DNA of 64,000 nt from CALNZV01 sp942491115 (GTDB taxonomy: Bacteria > Desulfobacterota > Desulfobacteria > Desulfobacterales > UBA5852), in NCBI GenBank assembly GCA_942491115.1, contig CALNZV010000004.1, positions 62,001 to 126,000 of the forward strand, read 5' to 3'. The translations under genes were made by a program, and so were the position numbers. The notes beneath the pieces were generated by a model. It saw only the letters and a program-made list of their open reading frames with translations, searched no databases and was not told where the DNA came from. How positions within the stretch are numbered: position 1 is the first letter of the stretch; every line of letters starts with the position of its first letter. Below, piece after piece: positions 9,120 to 18,124 of this stretch.

Positions 9120-10328
9120 TCATTCGGAGCTGGCGGCGAGATCCAGACGGGAGACAACCGCGCTGCCACCAACGATCACGATTCCCAGAAGTGCGAATGC
9201 CGTAGGGAAATGACCGGCCTCCCCCAGTTGGCCGATGAGAGAAGGGATGACCCCGCCCCCGGCAAAGAACGCCAGGGGAACCGTAAAGGCGATGGCGATA
9301 TTGCGGGTTTCTTCGGTGCTGATGGCCGCAATGGCCCGAAATCCTGCCGGGAAAAAACATACCGCCGCCACGGGCTGCAGGGCCACCAACGGCGCAATCC
9401 ACCGCCCCCCGGCCAAGGCCATGAGCCCGGTCGCCGAGCCGGTGATGATGAAGACCCAGCGAAGGGTTCTGACGGCCCCGAACCGGTCGGTGGCCCAGCC
9501 TCCTGCGAGTGCCATGGGGATCGGAAGGATCCTCGATATCGAAATCAATGTGTTCGCCGCCTCCCTGGACATTCCGTGGGTGTCGATCAAGTAAAGGGGC
9601 AGCATGGAATACACCCCGAGCGTGCTGCTGATGGCGAGGCTGAAGAGGGCAATCATCAGCCAGAAGGACGGTTGCCGGATCAGCCCCCCCAGAACGGTGA
9701 ATCGGGGCGGTGTGCCCCTGAATCGCCCTCCTTTGCCGACCACTAGATAGAGAGCACCCAATACCAGAATGACGCCTCCGGCCCGGCCGACGCCTTCCCG
9801 CCATGACAGCTCGGCCAGCAGCCATTCTGCCACGAGAGGGGCAATCGCAAAGGAGAGATTCGGGGCCAGTTCATGAATGGCGATCGCTATTCCCCAGTTG
9901 CGTTTCGGCACCAAGCGGGTGAGGGCCGCAATGGCCGAGGGCAGATAGAAGCCGGCGAAGAACCCCAGCAAGACCAGACAGGCCTTTAGCTGGCCTGCGG
10001 AGACGGCGCCGGACGTCAGTAACATGGACAGGCCGAGGCCGGAGACGGAAAAAAGAATGACCTGTCGGTGGGAAAGTCGGGCGGCCAGCAAGGCCGAACC
10101 CAACAGGGCAGGGAAATACCCGATGGTAATGCACAGAAACAGGCTGCCGGCGGCCCCATGGCCCAAACCAAGATCGGTTTCGATGGCAGGCATCAGGGGG
10201 GAAAGCAGAATCCTGGCCAGAAAATTGGAAAAAAAGAGCGCCGTCAGCATCATCACCTGGGGTAGCCAGAATCGGGTGGTTTCGGAGCCGTCAGTGTTGT
10301 CTGTCGACGGTATCGGTTGGAGGGACAT
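9120..10328 (-). CDS. major facilitator superfamily transporter
   Basis: A 402-residue integral membrane protein with about twelve hydrophobic segments in two halves. The loop between helices 2 and 3 contains ARLSHRQVIL and the second-half equivalent is GGWATDRFG, both fitting the MFS G-x-x-x-D-R-x-G signature. The substrate is unknown. The gene ends 133 bases before the CBS-ACT start and begins 10 bases after the ParM-like gene ends, so it may be co-transcribed with that gene. Confidence 0.88.
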   Translation of the reverse strand: MSLQPIPSTDNTDGSETTRFWLPQVMMLTALFFSNFLARILLSPLMPAIETDLGLGHGAAGSLFLCITIGYFPALLGSALLAARLSHRQVILFSVSGLGLSMLLTSGAVSAGQLKACLVLLGFFAGFYLPSAIAALTRLVPKRNWGIAIAIHELAPNLSFAIAPLVAEWLLAELSWREGVGRAGGVILVLGALYLVVGKGGRFRGTPPRFTVLGGLIRQPSFWLMIALFSLAISSTLGVYSMLPLYLIDTHGMSREAANTLISISRILPIPMALAGGWATDRFGAVRTLRWVFIITGSATGLMALAGGRWIAPLVALQPVAAVCFFPAGFRAIAAISTEETRNIAIAFTVPLAFFAGGGVIPSLIGQLGEAGHFPTAFALLGIVIVGGSAVVSRLDLAASSE

Positions 10329-10338
10329 AAGCCGTCCG

Positions 10339-11388
10339 TTATCCGAAGGACAGGCGTTTTGCGGAAGCGCCTGTCTGATTGAGACCCATTTGATGAAATC
10401 CCATGGCGTTGTTCATTCGCGGATCGATAGGGTTCTCCAGAAGACGAATGTCTCCGGGAAGTCGCTCGCTCAGCGGGGTGGCCAGCAGGCTGCCGCCACC
10501 TCCGGTGATGATGATCACATCGATATCCCAGTCGTCACGCCACAGTTGAGTGATGTTTTCCGCCAGGTCGTTTGCCGTCTGCCGAAAGAGGCGGTCTCTG
10601 AGATTCGCCAGTGAGTATTCCTGGCCCCTGACCGTAAGCGTGCCCATTCTAAGCCCCATCAGAAGGGCATCGACGGGAAGCGTCTCTCCGCTTTTTTCTT
10701 TGATCCGTCCGGCGGCGGCACCGAGGCATCTCGCGACACCGATGCCGAAAGAACAGGCGGCTCGCCTTGAATACCGGAGGCGGTCAAGGATAATGACATC
10801 CGTTGACCCATACCCGATATCAACGATACCGATTTTCCCTCGGGCAAACTCGTTTTGAAGTGAAGCACCGTCCGGTGCAATCACCAGTCGGGCGAGAGAT
10901 CCCATGGGGGTGGGGTAAACGATGGCGCGCCGGATATGAAGGAGGCGACGGGCCACGGGGCGGTCTCCCGAGAACAACTGAATTCGGTGTCGGCCTATCA
11001 GGCTGGCGGCGAGCTCGGAGCGATATCTGGATATGTCGGATACCGGAAGGCCGGTGACGGCGGTCAGGGGGGTGCTCGGTTCGGGGAGTGAGGCCGCGGC
11101 TGCCAGGAGCAGGGGGCCGGTAACGGAGGAGAAAAACAGGGACCGATCCTCGGGAAGGTCGAGTACCGTCTCGGTCGGTTCGATACCCCCTGCCAACCAG
11201 TATCGGCGGCCATTGATGTCCAAACTGTTGGTGTCCCCTGGATCTCCAGACCTGGGGAGCGGGGGTGGCGATCCGGTTGCCTTAGGCGTGATGGCGGAGG
11301 GCAATATGGCATGATCCTGGCCATTGAAAGCTTTGGTGAAGGCCATGCCCATCTCCAGGCCCAGTATCGAAGACGATTCTGATATCAT
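10339..11388 (-). CDS. ParM/StbA-like actin-fold ATPase
   Basis: About 349 residues with the bacterial actin-like nucleotide site in order: phosphate-1 loop ILGLEMGMAFTK near the N-terminus, phosphate-2 loop IVDIGYGSTDVI in the middle and adenosine motif IIITGGGGSLL near the C-terminus. ParM-type ATPases polymerise and push DNA apart during plasmid segregation; chromosomal relatives have unclear roles. The phosphate-1 aspartate is glutamate (E12). No ParR-like or centromere-like repeats are evident beside it. The ATG at 11388 has GGAG about five bases upstream; the frame is open further to 11475. It is followed 10 bases later by an MFS gene. Confidence 0.75.
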   Translation of the reverse strand: MISESSSILGLEMGMAFTKAFNGQDHAILPSAITPKATGSPPPLPRSGDPGDTNSLDINGRRYWLAGGIEPTETVLDLPEDRSLFFSSVTGPLLLAAAASLPEPSTPLTAVTGLPVSDISRYRSELAASLIGRHRIQLFSGDRPVARRLLHIRRAIVYPTPMGSLARLVIAPDGASLQNEFARGKIGIVDIGYGSTDVIILDRLRYSRRAACSFGIGVARCLGAAAGRIKEKSGETLPVDALLMGLRMGTLTVRGQEYSLANLRDRLFRQTANDLAENITQLWRDDWDIDVIIITGGGGSLLATPLSERLPGDIRLLENPIDPRMNNAMGFHQMGLNQTGASAKRLSFG

Positions 11389-11626
11389 TTGACTCCGCAA
11401 GGATGATGGTGTGATTCTTAAAGTCCGATGGGTTGTAGCACATGGGGGGGCTTCATGATAGACTCCGACATCCATGCTGCAAGGGCCGAAAAAGGCGCCG
11501 GCAAGGACAATGGGTCGCTAGGGGGGTCTCGATGCTGCGGGGCAACGGAGGCGAATGAATTCAAGCTGTGGCGGCAATGTCGGCCGTCGCCGTGCGGAGA
11601 GCAGCCAATTTGGAAGGAGGGTGGGC

Positions 11627-12586
11627 ATGAAGTTTCAGCCATTGGGATCGACAGGAATCGATGTGTCGAAAATCATCATGGGCACTTGGCAAGCAGGGAA
11701 GGCCATGTGGACCGGAATCGATGATAAGCAAACGGTCCGGGCCATTCAAGCCGGCATCGAGGCGGGGATCACCACTATCGATACGGCACCCGTATATGGA
11801 AAGGGCCATTCGGAGCGCATCGTCGCCAAGGCGGTTGGAGGCATGCGTTCCCGTTTGGTCATCGCCACCAAGATCTTCGCCGATCATATGAGCCGGGATC
11901 GTGTCAGAGCATCCTGCGAAAAATCACTAAAGGATCTCGACACCGATTTTATTGATCTGTTGCAGATTCACTGGCCATCGGGGAGTTTTAACACGAAATC
12001 GGTTCCCATCGAGGAAACCATGGGCGCCCTGGTCGAATTGAAGGCCGAGGGAAAGATCCGGGCGATCGGTGTCTCGAACTTTTCAAAAGAAGAACTCATC
12101 GAGGCCGCGTCCTACGGTGACATCGTGAGCCTGCAGCCGCCCTACTCCCTATTCTGGCGCCACATCGAGAAGGGCACTTTGACCTATTGCACCGACAACG
12201 GAATTGCGGTGCTGGCGTATTCCCCCATGGCCCAAGGGCTCTTGGCCGGGAAATTCGGACCTGATCACCGATTCCCCAAGGGGGATCATCGTCGGGGCAA
12301 CCGGCTATTTCAGCCGGGACTGTTCGAGCGATGTCTGGCGGCCCTCGACCCATTGAGGCCTGTTGCGGACCGATACGGAGCGACCCTGGGGCAGCTGGCC
12401 CTGGCATGGGTGATTCACCAGCCCAACACATGTGCGATTGCCGGCGCCAGAGATGCCGGCCAGTCTGTTCAAAATGCCGAGGCCGGGCGAATTGAGCTGT
12501 CCCAGGAGGATATACAGATCATGGACGAGAGTAGCCGAACTGTCACCGACCATCTCGACGAGGACCCCATGCTGTGGCGGTGGTAG
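11627..12586 (+). CDS. aldo/keto reductase
   Basis: A 319-residue NADPH-dependent aldo/keto reductase of the (beta/alpha)8 fold. The catalytic tetrad can be read: Asp in TIDTAPVYG, Tyr in the same segment, Lys in VIATKIF and His in LLQIHWP. The family hallmark AIGVSNFS follows, and a C-terminal nucleotide-binding stretch contains CAIAGARDAGQ. The substrate is not predictable. The start is ATG 11627, with AAGGAGG about seven bases upstream. It is transcribed away from the ParM-like gene and converges on the broken histidine kinase. Confidence 0.93.
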   Translation: MKFQPLGSTGIDVSKIIMGTWQAGKAMWTGIDDKQTVRAIQAGIEAGITTIDTAPVYGKGHSERIVAKAVGGMRSRLVIATKIFADHMSRDRVRASCEKSLKDLDTDFIDLLQIHWPSGSFNTKSVPIEETMGALVELKAEGKIRAIGVSNFSKEELIEAASYGDIVSLQPPYSLFWRHIEKGTLTYCTDNGIAVLAYSPMAQGLLAGKFGPDHRFPKGDHRRGNRLFQPGLFERCLAALDPLRPVADRYGATLGQLALAWVIHQPNTCAIAGARDAGQSVQNAEAGRIELSQEDIQIMDESSRTVTDHLDEDPMLWRW

Positions 12587-12597
12587 GAAGCGATCGT

Positions 12598-13947
12598 CTA
12601 CACCGTGTCCATGACCGAGCGTATCTTAGATGCAAGGGTAGAGGCACTGTAAGGTGTTTGCATAAAACCGTCGCAGCCCCGTTCAAGGATACGGCTGGCC
12701 TGACCGTTGATGCTGTAGCCGCTGGATAGAATGACCCGTGCCCGAGGATTCAACTTGCCGGATACGATCGAAGACCTCTCCGCCCCCCACCGCCGGCATG
12801 ATCATGTCGAGGATGACCAGATCGATGACATCCCTGTTGTCTCGATAGATGTCGAGAGCCTGTTTTCCACCCGCGGCGGTGAGGACCGAACATCCGGCCC
12901 GTGTCAGCATTCTTGAGGTGGTATCCAGCACCATCTCTTCATCGTCCACCACCAGAATGGTCAGGCCTCCAAAGGGTTGGCCGGGGCCTCCTGATCCCGG
13001 TGCACACTCTTCGAGCAGGCGGGCAGGTAGACCGTAAAAGTGGATCCTTGACCCGGTTCGCTGTATCCGTTGATGATCCCGCCATGGTTTTTTATAATTC
13101 CATAGACGGAGGCCATGCCCGGGCCGGTGCCCTTGCCGATGCCCTTGGTGCTGAAAAATGGATCGAAGATGCGCTCCTTTGTCTTTTCGTCCATGCCGGT
13201 GCCCGTGTCGGAAACGGATACCTTGGCATACAGCCATGGCCCCACCGGCATTGAGTCGAATATTGAGAAACACCAGGTCGATCTGGCCCCGGTCGATATC
13301 GACGGGAACGAGATCCGGCGTCCGCTCGATGTCGATTCGGATATCCTTCCGGGTACGTCCGAACATCTCGGTGCTTTTTGCGACGATCTCTCCAAGATCC
13401 GACGGTGTGACCTCGTATTTTCCCCCCCAGGCGAAACCCAGCAGCTGGCGGGTCAGCTCGGACCCCACTTCGGACATATTCCTCCAGGTGGTCCAGGGAT
13501 TCGGCCACGACCGATCCCGTCTGAATCTCTGCCTTCATGAGAGACACATTCCCCAGAATGGCCATTAAAATAGTATTGAAATCGTGGGCAATACCACCGG
13601 CAAGCGTTCCAACCGATTCCATCCTCTTGGCCTCGTATAGCTTTGATCGAAGCACGGCCTTTTGGGCTTTTTTTCATTCGTTCCTGGGTGCTGCCGGTAG
13701 GCAGGGTGGTGATGTCCGTCATTTTCTTTCCCTTGAGAACGTCTTCGGGATCACCGTAAAAGGAGACGGCAGCCGGGTTGGCGTCGACGATGCGCTCGGA
13801 TTCCGGGTCGACCAGCAGCATCACCGCCCGATTGGCTTCAAACAGTTCCCGGTGGTCCAGCCCGCCGGTTCCGCCGGAGGCCGAATCGACCACGGAGGCC
13901 TCTTCTTGGATGCCGGCGGGATGACCGCGGTGGGGGCAGTGACTCAT
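12598..13947 (-). pseudogene. frameshifted hybrid sensor histidine kinase (PAS-HisKA-HATPase-REC)
   Basis: A decayed gene of about 1350 bases whose domains fall in successive reading frames. A PAS domain (ANRAVMLLVDPESERIVDAN) is followed by the H-box GGIAHDFNTILMAILGN, an N/G1 region (LNIRLNA; VSVSDTGTGMDEKTKERIF; GKGTGPGMASVYG) and a receiver domain (LTILVVDDEEM; VILDMIMP), then a tail VILSSGYSINGQ ending at 12598. At least five phase changes are needed. Several are single-base additions at short runs, such as A7 at 13671-13677 and G4 near 13470. Sequence between MPVGPW and YAKVSV also seems deleted. The original start has AGGAG nine bases upstream. Assembly error at some sites cannot be excluded. 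Confidence 0.85.
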
Positions 13948-14119
13948 GACGATCGGCTCCTATTCATCGGTTCCCTTCAGGCCCACGAAGGACGGTTGTA
14001 CGCGGATGATCCCTGGTGAATCCCCGCCCCTGGAGACTATCGGACGGTCTCGACCTCCCGTATTCACCGGATGCCACCTGGTGGTCAATGCCGTGTCGGC
14101 GAGGGGGTCAAACCGGCGG

Positions 14120-14938
14120 TCAGGGATCGCCATCCTCGGGGCCGCGCTTCTCAAGAAATGCCGATACCGCTTTCATCAGATCGGCCGACGGGATAATGCC
14201 GGCGCTCACAGCGGCCACATACCGGAGGCCGTCCTCGATGGATTTGCCGATGCCATGGTTTAGGACGTTCTTGGACGCCTGAACCGCCAGGGAAGAGTTC
14301 AGAGCAATCCGCTGCGCCAGCCTCTCCGCACCCGTCATCAAAGCGCCGTGATCGGCGAAGACCTCGTTGACAAGAAGAATCGCCTTGGCCCGCTCGGCGG
14401 TGATGGTGTCGGCCGTGAAGGCCAGTTCTCGGGCGATGCCCTGACCCGAAATAAGGGGAAGCCGCTGGAGGACTCCCACATCGGCGACGAATCCCAAGGC
14501 GGCTTCCTTCAGGCAGAAAGTGGCGTCGGTGCTGCATAACCGGATATCACAGGCAGCGGCAAGATCGAGTCCTGCCCCGATACACCTGCCGTGAATGGCG
14601 GCGATGACGGGTTTACGGCAATTTTCGATTGCCGAGAACGCTTCCTGAAGCGCTTGTATTCGGGACAGGAGCCGCCACTTGATTTCACCGTGCTGATCAC
14701 TCGACATGATTTCGGGAATGAAAGCGGCCATTGCCTGCAGGTCGATCCCCGACGAAAAGCAATCGCCTCTGCCGGACACGATCACCGCCCGTATGTCGGA
14801 ATCCTGATCCAGATTCGCGAACAGGAGGGGGGGTTCGATCCAGGCGGGGGGGTGCATCGCATTTTTCTTGGCCGGCCGGTTGAGGTAGACCCATGCGAGG
14901 GGGGGACGTTTTTCGATCTGGTAGAAATCGTATGCCAT
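14120..14938 (-). CDS. enoyl-CoA hydratase/isomerase family protein
   Basis: A crotonase-fold protein of 272 residues. It shows AVIVSGRGDCFSSGIDLQAM (oxyanion-hole strand and loop) and the second oxyanion segment IHGRCIGAGLDLAAACDIR. Position-specific acid/base residues suggest a hydratase or a dienoyl-CoA isomerase: a Glu in CLKEAALGFVADVGVLQRLP, with the DVGVLQRLP segment typical of delta(3,5),delta(2,4)-dienoyl-CoA isomerases. The start is ATG 14938, with AGGAG about ten bases upstream; TTG 14980 is also in frame. It stands alone, divergent from the aminotransferase gene. Confidence 0.9.
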   Translation of the reverse strand: MAYDFYQIEKRPPLAWVYLNRPAKKNAMHPPAWIEPPLLFANLDQDSDIRAVIVSGRGDCFSSGIDLQAMAAFIPEIMSSDQHGEIKWRLLSRIQALQEAFSAIENCRKPVIAAIHGRCIGAGLDLAAACDIRLCSTDATFCLKEAALGFVADVGVLQRLPLISGQGIARELAFTADTITAERAKAILLVNEVFADHGALMTGAERLAQRIALNSSLAVQASKNVLNHGIGKSIEDGLRYVAAVSAGIIPSADLMKAVSAFLEKRGPEDGDP

Positions 14939-15262
14939 CTCCGGAAACTCCTGAAGGGCGGGGTGCCGAGCGCTTGACAAATGGCCGTCTCATCGCCCGG
15001 AAACGCCCCGGGATTCGAGCCATTCATTCCCCCTATCTACCCAATAAGCCCGATGGGTGTCAAACACCGTCCGGAATTGCCGGGTCCCGTGTCCGGCGCG
15101 TCCTCGATCGGGATGTCGAATACCGGCAATCTCCCGATATAGGATTGACTTCTATTGGTGATCCTCTATTATGTGGACTCGCCGGATCGGCGCCCCCAAT
15201 CCACGGATGGGCGTGGACATGGGGTGCTGATCCGGTTGACCTCCGGCCGGGGTGATCCTCCA
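14939..15262. other. intergenic region between divergent genes, with a promoter
   Basis: About 320 bases separating the leftward enoyl-CoA hydratase from the rightward aminotransferase. A sigma-70-like promoter facing right is visible at 15145-15172 and is listed separately. An in-frame extension of the aminotransferase frame back to 15155 exists but begins inside that promoter, so it is not counted as coding. Nothing else is recognised. Confidence 0.4.
15145..15172 (+). promoter_or_regulatory. sigma-70-like promoter for the aminotransferase gene
   Basis: TTGACT at 15145-15150 and TATTAT at 15167-15172 are separated by 16 bases, each matching the consensus hexamer at five of six positions. 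The GTG start at 15263 lies about 85 bases downstream of the predicted start point. Confidence 0.55.
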
Positions 15263-16114
15263 GTGACTGAGACGAGCATTTATTACGTAGACGGGAAATT
15301 CGTTCCATCGGCAGAAGCCGTCATTCCCGTGGATGATTTGGCGCTTCTGCGCGGGTACGGGGTTTTCGATTTGCTGCGAACTTACAGAGGCAAACCCCTG
15401 TTTCTCAAGGCTCATATCGATCGCCTCGTACAATCGGCAGAGAAGATCGGGCTTCTCATTCCTTGGTCGAGAGAGGAACTGGCTCGAATCGTCATCGACA
15501 CTCTCGGGCGCAATCCTCAACACGAGGAGTCCAATATCCGCATCGTGACGACCGGCGGATCGAGCCCGGATTTCATGACGCCCCAGGGGCAACCGAGATT
15601 GATCATTCTCGTCACCCCAAGGCCGATCCTTCCGAAAAGCTGGTATGAAGAGGGTGTCAAAGTCATTACCGTCAACACACGCCGCCGAATTCCCGGCGCG
15701 AAAAGTCTTGATTACCTGCCGGCCACCATGGCCCTTCAGAAAGCCAAGGAAAAAGGGGCTGTTGAAGCCCTCTATCTGGGGCGAAACGGCACGGTATCCG
15801 AGTGCACGACCAGCAATCTATTTGCGTTCTTTGGAGATTGCCTGGTCACGCCCGGCAAAGGCATCCTGTCCGGCATTACCAGAAAAGTCACCCTCGATGT
15901 GGCCAGAGACCATTTCCCGGTGGATATCCGAAGCCTCTCCATCGATGAATTGCTGACCGCCGACGAAGTGTTCATTACCGGCACCAACAAGGGAATGGTT
16001 CCGGTCATTCAGGTTGACGATACGCCGATCGGCTCCGGAGTCCCCGGGACTCGAACCCGTGGGCTGATGGCGATGCTTGAGTCCCACACGGAGAAACTCG
16101 CAACGGGGAGGTAG
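15263..16114 (+). CDS. class IV aminotransferase (branched-chain or D-amino acid type)
   Basis: A 283-residue PLP-dependent fold-type IV enzyme. It has LLRGYGVFDLLRTYRGK near the N-terminus, the PLP lysine in GAKSLDYLPA, and EALYLGRNGTVSECTTSNLF with the conserved glutamate and cofactor-phosphate loop; GITRKVTLD follows. This fits the branched-chain/D-alanine aminotransferase and aminodeoxychorismate lyase family; the exact substrate is not decided by the motifs. The GTG at 15263 puts SIYYVDGKFV at the usual N-terminal position. thioredoxin reductase follows after 56 bases. Confidence 0.88.
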   Translation: MTETSIYYVDGKFVPSAEAVIPVDDLALLRGYGVFDLLRTYRGKPLFLKAHIDRLVQSAEKIGLLIPWSREELARIVIDTLGRNPQHEESNIRIVTTGGSSPDFMTPQGQPRLIILVTPRPILPKSWYEEGVKVITVNTRRRIPGAKSLDYLPATMALQKAKEKGAVEALYLGRNGTVSECTTSNLFAFFGDCLVTPGKGILSGITRKVTLDVARDHFPVDIRSLSIDELLTADEVFITGTNKGMVPVIQVDDTPIGSGVPGTRTRGLMAMLESHTEKLATGR

Positions 16115-16170
16115 GGGGCGCCGATCGCCCCGGTGCAGCCGACAGGGTCAAGGGGACAAGGAGAGATAAC

Positions 16171-17157
16171 ATGTCAACGAGTGAAATTAACGATCTCGTC
16201 ATCATCGGCGGCGGCCCAGGCGGCCTGTCGGCGGGGATTTACGCCATGAGGGCTGCCCTGAAGACGGTTCTGGTGGAGAAGGCGGTGCCCGGGGGGCAGG
16301 TGACCATGTCCGATGAGGTGGAAAACTACCCGGGCTTCGAGCACATCAGTGGTGCGGAGCTCAGCATGAAGTTTGCCCAGCATGCCCAAAACTACGGTCT
16401 TGACATCATATCTCAGGAGGTGGTCGAGATCGAACCGGGCCTTGACCACCATCGGGTCCACCTGGACGGTGGCGATATTCTCGAGGCCCATGCCGTCGTG
16501 GTGGCCACGGGAGGGTACCCGAGAAAGCTGGGGGTTCCCGGTGAAGATGAATACTACGGGAAAGGGGTATCCTATTGCGCGGTCTGCGACGGCTTCTTTT
16601 TCAAAGGCAAAACGGTGGTGGTCGTCGGCGGCGGCGACAGTGCCGCAGAGGAGTCTCTCTATCTGGCCAAGTTGGCCAAGCAGGTGTTTCTCGTGCATCG
16701 CCGGGATGAATTGAGGGCCGGTAAGATCCTCCAGAAGCGGGTGCTGGCCGATTGCAAGATCCAGGTGATGTGGAATACGGTGCTAAGCGCCATCAACGCC
16801 GACGAAGACGGTGTCTGCTCTGTTTCACTTCAGGATACGGTGACCGGCGCTACCCGTGAGTTGCAAACCGACGGCGCCTTTATCTTCATTGGATTTGATC
16901 CCAACAACCACCTGGTGCCGGCTGGAACGCGAATGAATGCCGACGGCTATGTCGTCACCGACGAGAAATGTGAAACCAACGTTCCGGGCATTTTTGCCAT
17001 CGGAGATCTGCGGGAGAAATACGCCCGCCAGATTGTGATCAGCGCCGCTGACGGTAGCACAGCCGCCCTGGCCGCGGCCCACTACATCGAGACCCGGAAA
17101 AGCAGCCCGGACCACTGCGAGCTCCCTTCAGAACTGGCCGATGAAATCGCCGGTTGA
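16171..17157 (+). CDS. trxB: thioredoxin reductase
   Basis: A 328-residue FAD/NADPH disulfide reductase. The FAD-binding IIGGGPGGLSAGIYAMRA is followed by the redox centre YCAVCDG near residue 137, the NADPH-binding VVVVGGGDSAAEESLYL and the C-terminal FAD motif GIFAIGDLR. The redox pair is CAVC rather than the more common CATC; variants at these two positions are known in anaerobes. It reduces thioredoxin in the cytosol. A good GGAG site precedes ATG 16171. A cysteine-rich miniprotein follows 220 bases downstream on the same strand. Confidence 0.95.
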   Translation: MSTSEINDLVIIGGGPGGLSAGIYAMRAALKTVLVEKAVPGGQVTMSDEVENYPGFEHISGAELSMKFAQHAQNYGLDIISQEVVEIEPGLDHHRVHLDGGDILEAHAVVVATGGYPRKLGVPGEDEYYGKGVSYCAVCDGFFFKGKTVVVVGGGDSAAEESLYLAKLAKQVFLVHRRDELRAGKILQKRVLADCKIQVMWNTVLSAINADEDGVCSVSLQDTVTGATRELQTDGAFIFIGFDPNNHLVPAGTRMNADGYVVTDEKCETNVPGIFAIGDLREKYARQIVISAADGSTAALAAAHYIETRKSSPDHCELPSELADEIAG

Positions 17158-17378
17158 CCCCTCCCGGAACGCTTCCCGACGTTGGATCCACCCTTCCGCG
17201 CTGTCAATCGCCTACGATGAGCCGCCTCTTTCAGCCGGTGCTGTCCCGGACGATAGGCCCCTGGGGTTTTGTGACGTCCTCTGCCAGGGCCGACGATGAC
17301 CGACGGATCCATGCAGAGGTATGCAGAGCCCGGCCTCCCGGAGAGGAAAACGGGCGAAACAAACGGAGTCTCCCGCAT

Positions 17379-17576
17379 ATGGGCTTTATTCGGGTCGATG
17401 GTCTTCCAGGCAAGGTCTTTATCCCTGATGAGAGTGCGTCCTCATGCCGGAAGCATCCCTGCCGTGACTGCACCCACTGTCAGCAATGCGCCGAGAGCCG
17501 GTGTGGTCTGTGTCGCCTGAATCGGGGGGAGACAGACGGTTGGCCGCCCGGCGGCGACGCGGCGGGGCAGTCCTGA
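17379..17576 (+). CDS. small cysteine-rich protein
   Basis: A 65-residue protein starting MGFIRVDGLPGKVFIPD, followed by seven cysteines spaced C-x4-C-x2-C-x2-C-x2-C-x4-C-x2-C within residues 23-45, then a low-complexity tail. The pattern suggests a metal site or a thiol-redox module, which is inferred. GGAG lies about nine bases before the ATG. I recall similar miniproteins as conserved hypotheticals in sulphate-reducing bacteria but cannot name a family. It lies just downstream of trxB, and a perfect 20-bp hairpin begins at its stop codon, supporting a real transcription unit. Confidence 0.65.
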   Translation: MGFIRVDGLPGKVFIPDESASSCRKHPCRDCTHCQQCAESRCGLCRLNRGETDGWPPGGDAAGQS

Positions 17577-17636
17577 AACGCCGTTGCTGACCCTGTGGAC
17601 GCCCGGAGCGGGGTTGACAGGGTCAGCAACGGCGTT
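17577..17636 (+). terminator. 20-bp perfect inverted repeat with 20-base loop, terminator-like
   Basis: The arms 17577-17596 and 17617-17636 are exact reverse complements. The hairpin begins one base after the stop of the cysteine-rich gene. It is followed by ATCTTTCCC, a poor T run, so termination may be weak or factor-assisted. The long perfect stem could also protect RNA ends or block reverse transcription. Confidence 0.6.
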
Positions 17637-17708
17637 ATCTTTCCCGCAATAAACATTTTACGTCGTCCCTATAAGTGTTTTGCCCCGACGAGACGAGGAG
17701 GTAATGCC

Positions 17709-17903
17709 ATGGGAGCTTCAAACTGCTTGTTTGAACGGTTTTCGAATATGAGTACAGGGCTTATTTTGTTATTCCTCGGCCTTGGTTTGCTGGTTGTGTC
17801 CTTTACAGTTCTGCCCGTGATCGGTCTGGTGCTGGCCGTCCCGGTTCTGGTTGCGTCGATCGTTTTTTTCATCGCCCGTCGAAGTAAACAATGTTCCTTA
17901 TGA
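17709..17903 (+). CDS. small membrane protein with two predicted helices
   Basis: A 64-residue protein. After a short polar N-terminus (MGASNCLFERF) come two hydrophobic stretches, roughly residues 16-34 and 37-57, ending in a basic tail (ARRSKQCSL). It is probably an inner-membrane hairpin protein. GAGGAGG lies about seven bases before ATG 17709, and a strong intrinsic terminator follows 37 bases after the stop, so it looks like a compact single-gene unit. No family is recognised. Confidence 0.7.
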   Translation: MGASNCLFERFSNMSTGLILLFLGLGLLVVSFTVLPVIGLVLAVPVLVASIVFFIARRSKQCSL

Positions 17904-17940
17904 CCTGATGGTTATCGGTCTTATCGCTTCAACGGTCACC

Positions 17941-17965
17941 GCCCGGATCTCTTCCGGGCTTTTTT
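17941..17965 (+). terminator. Rho-independent terminator
   Basis: GCCCGGA at 17941-17947 pairs with TCCGGGC at 17953-17959 around a five-base loop, followed by TTTTTT. It is correctly placed for the small membrane protein gene. Confidence 0.88.
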
Positions 17966-18124
17966 GCGTTTGGCCTATGGTAGAGATCCCTGCCGGTATT
18001 GCCGCCACCGGTTAAGCGATCCGACTTTCCTGGGGGTTGAGGTTGCGCCACCACCCACGACTGTTTCGTGGGAAGACCTTTTGTCAGTGAATGCCGGCTG
18101 GGATAACCGAAAACGGCGACGGGG

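Noticed and set aside
9007..9825. 272-residue minus-strand ORF overlapping the MFS transporter
   Set aside because: Out-of-frame shadow on the same strand; the MFS frame has continuous membrane-segment pattern and known loops.
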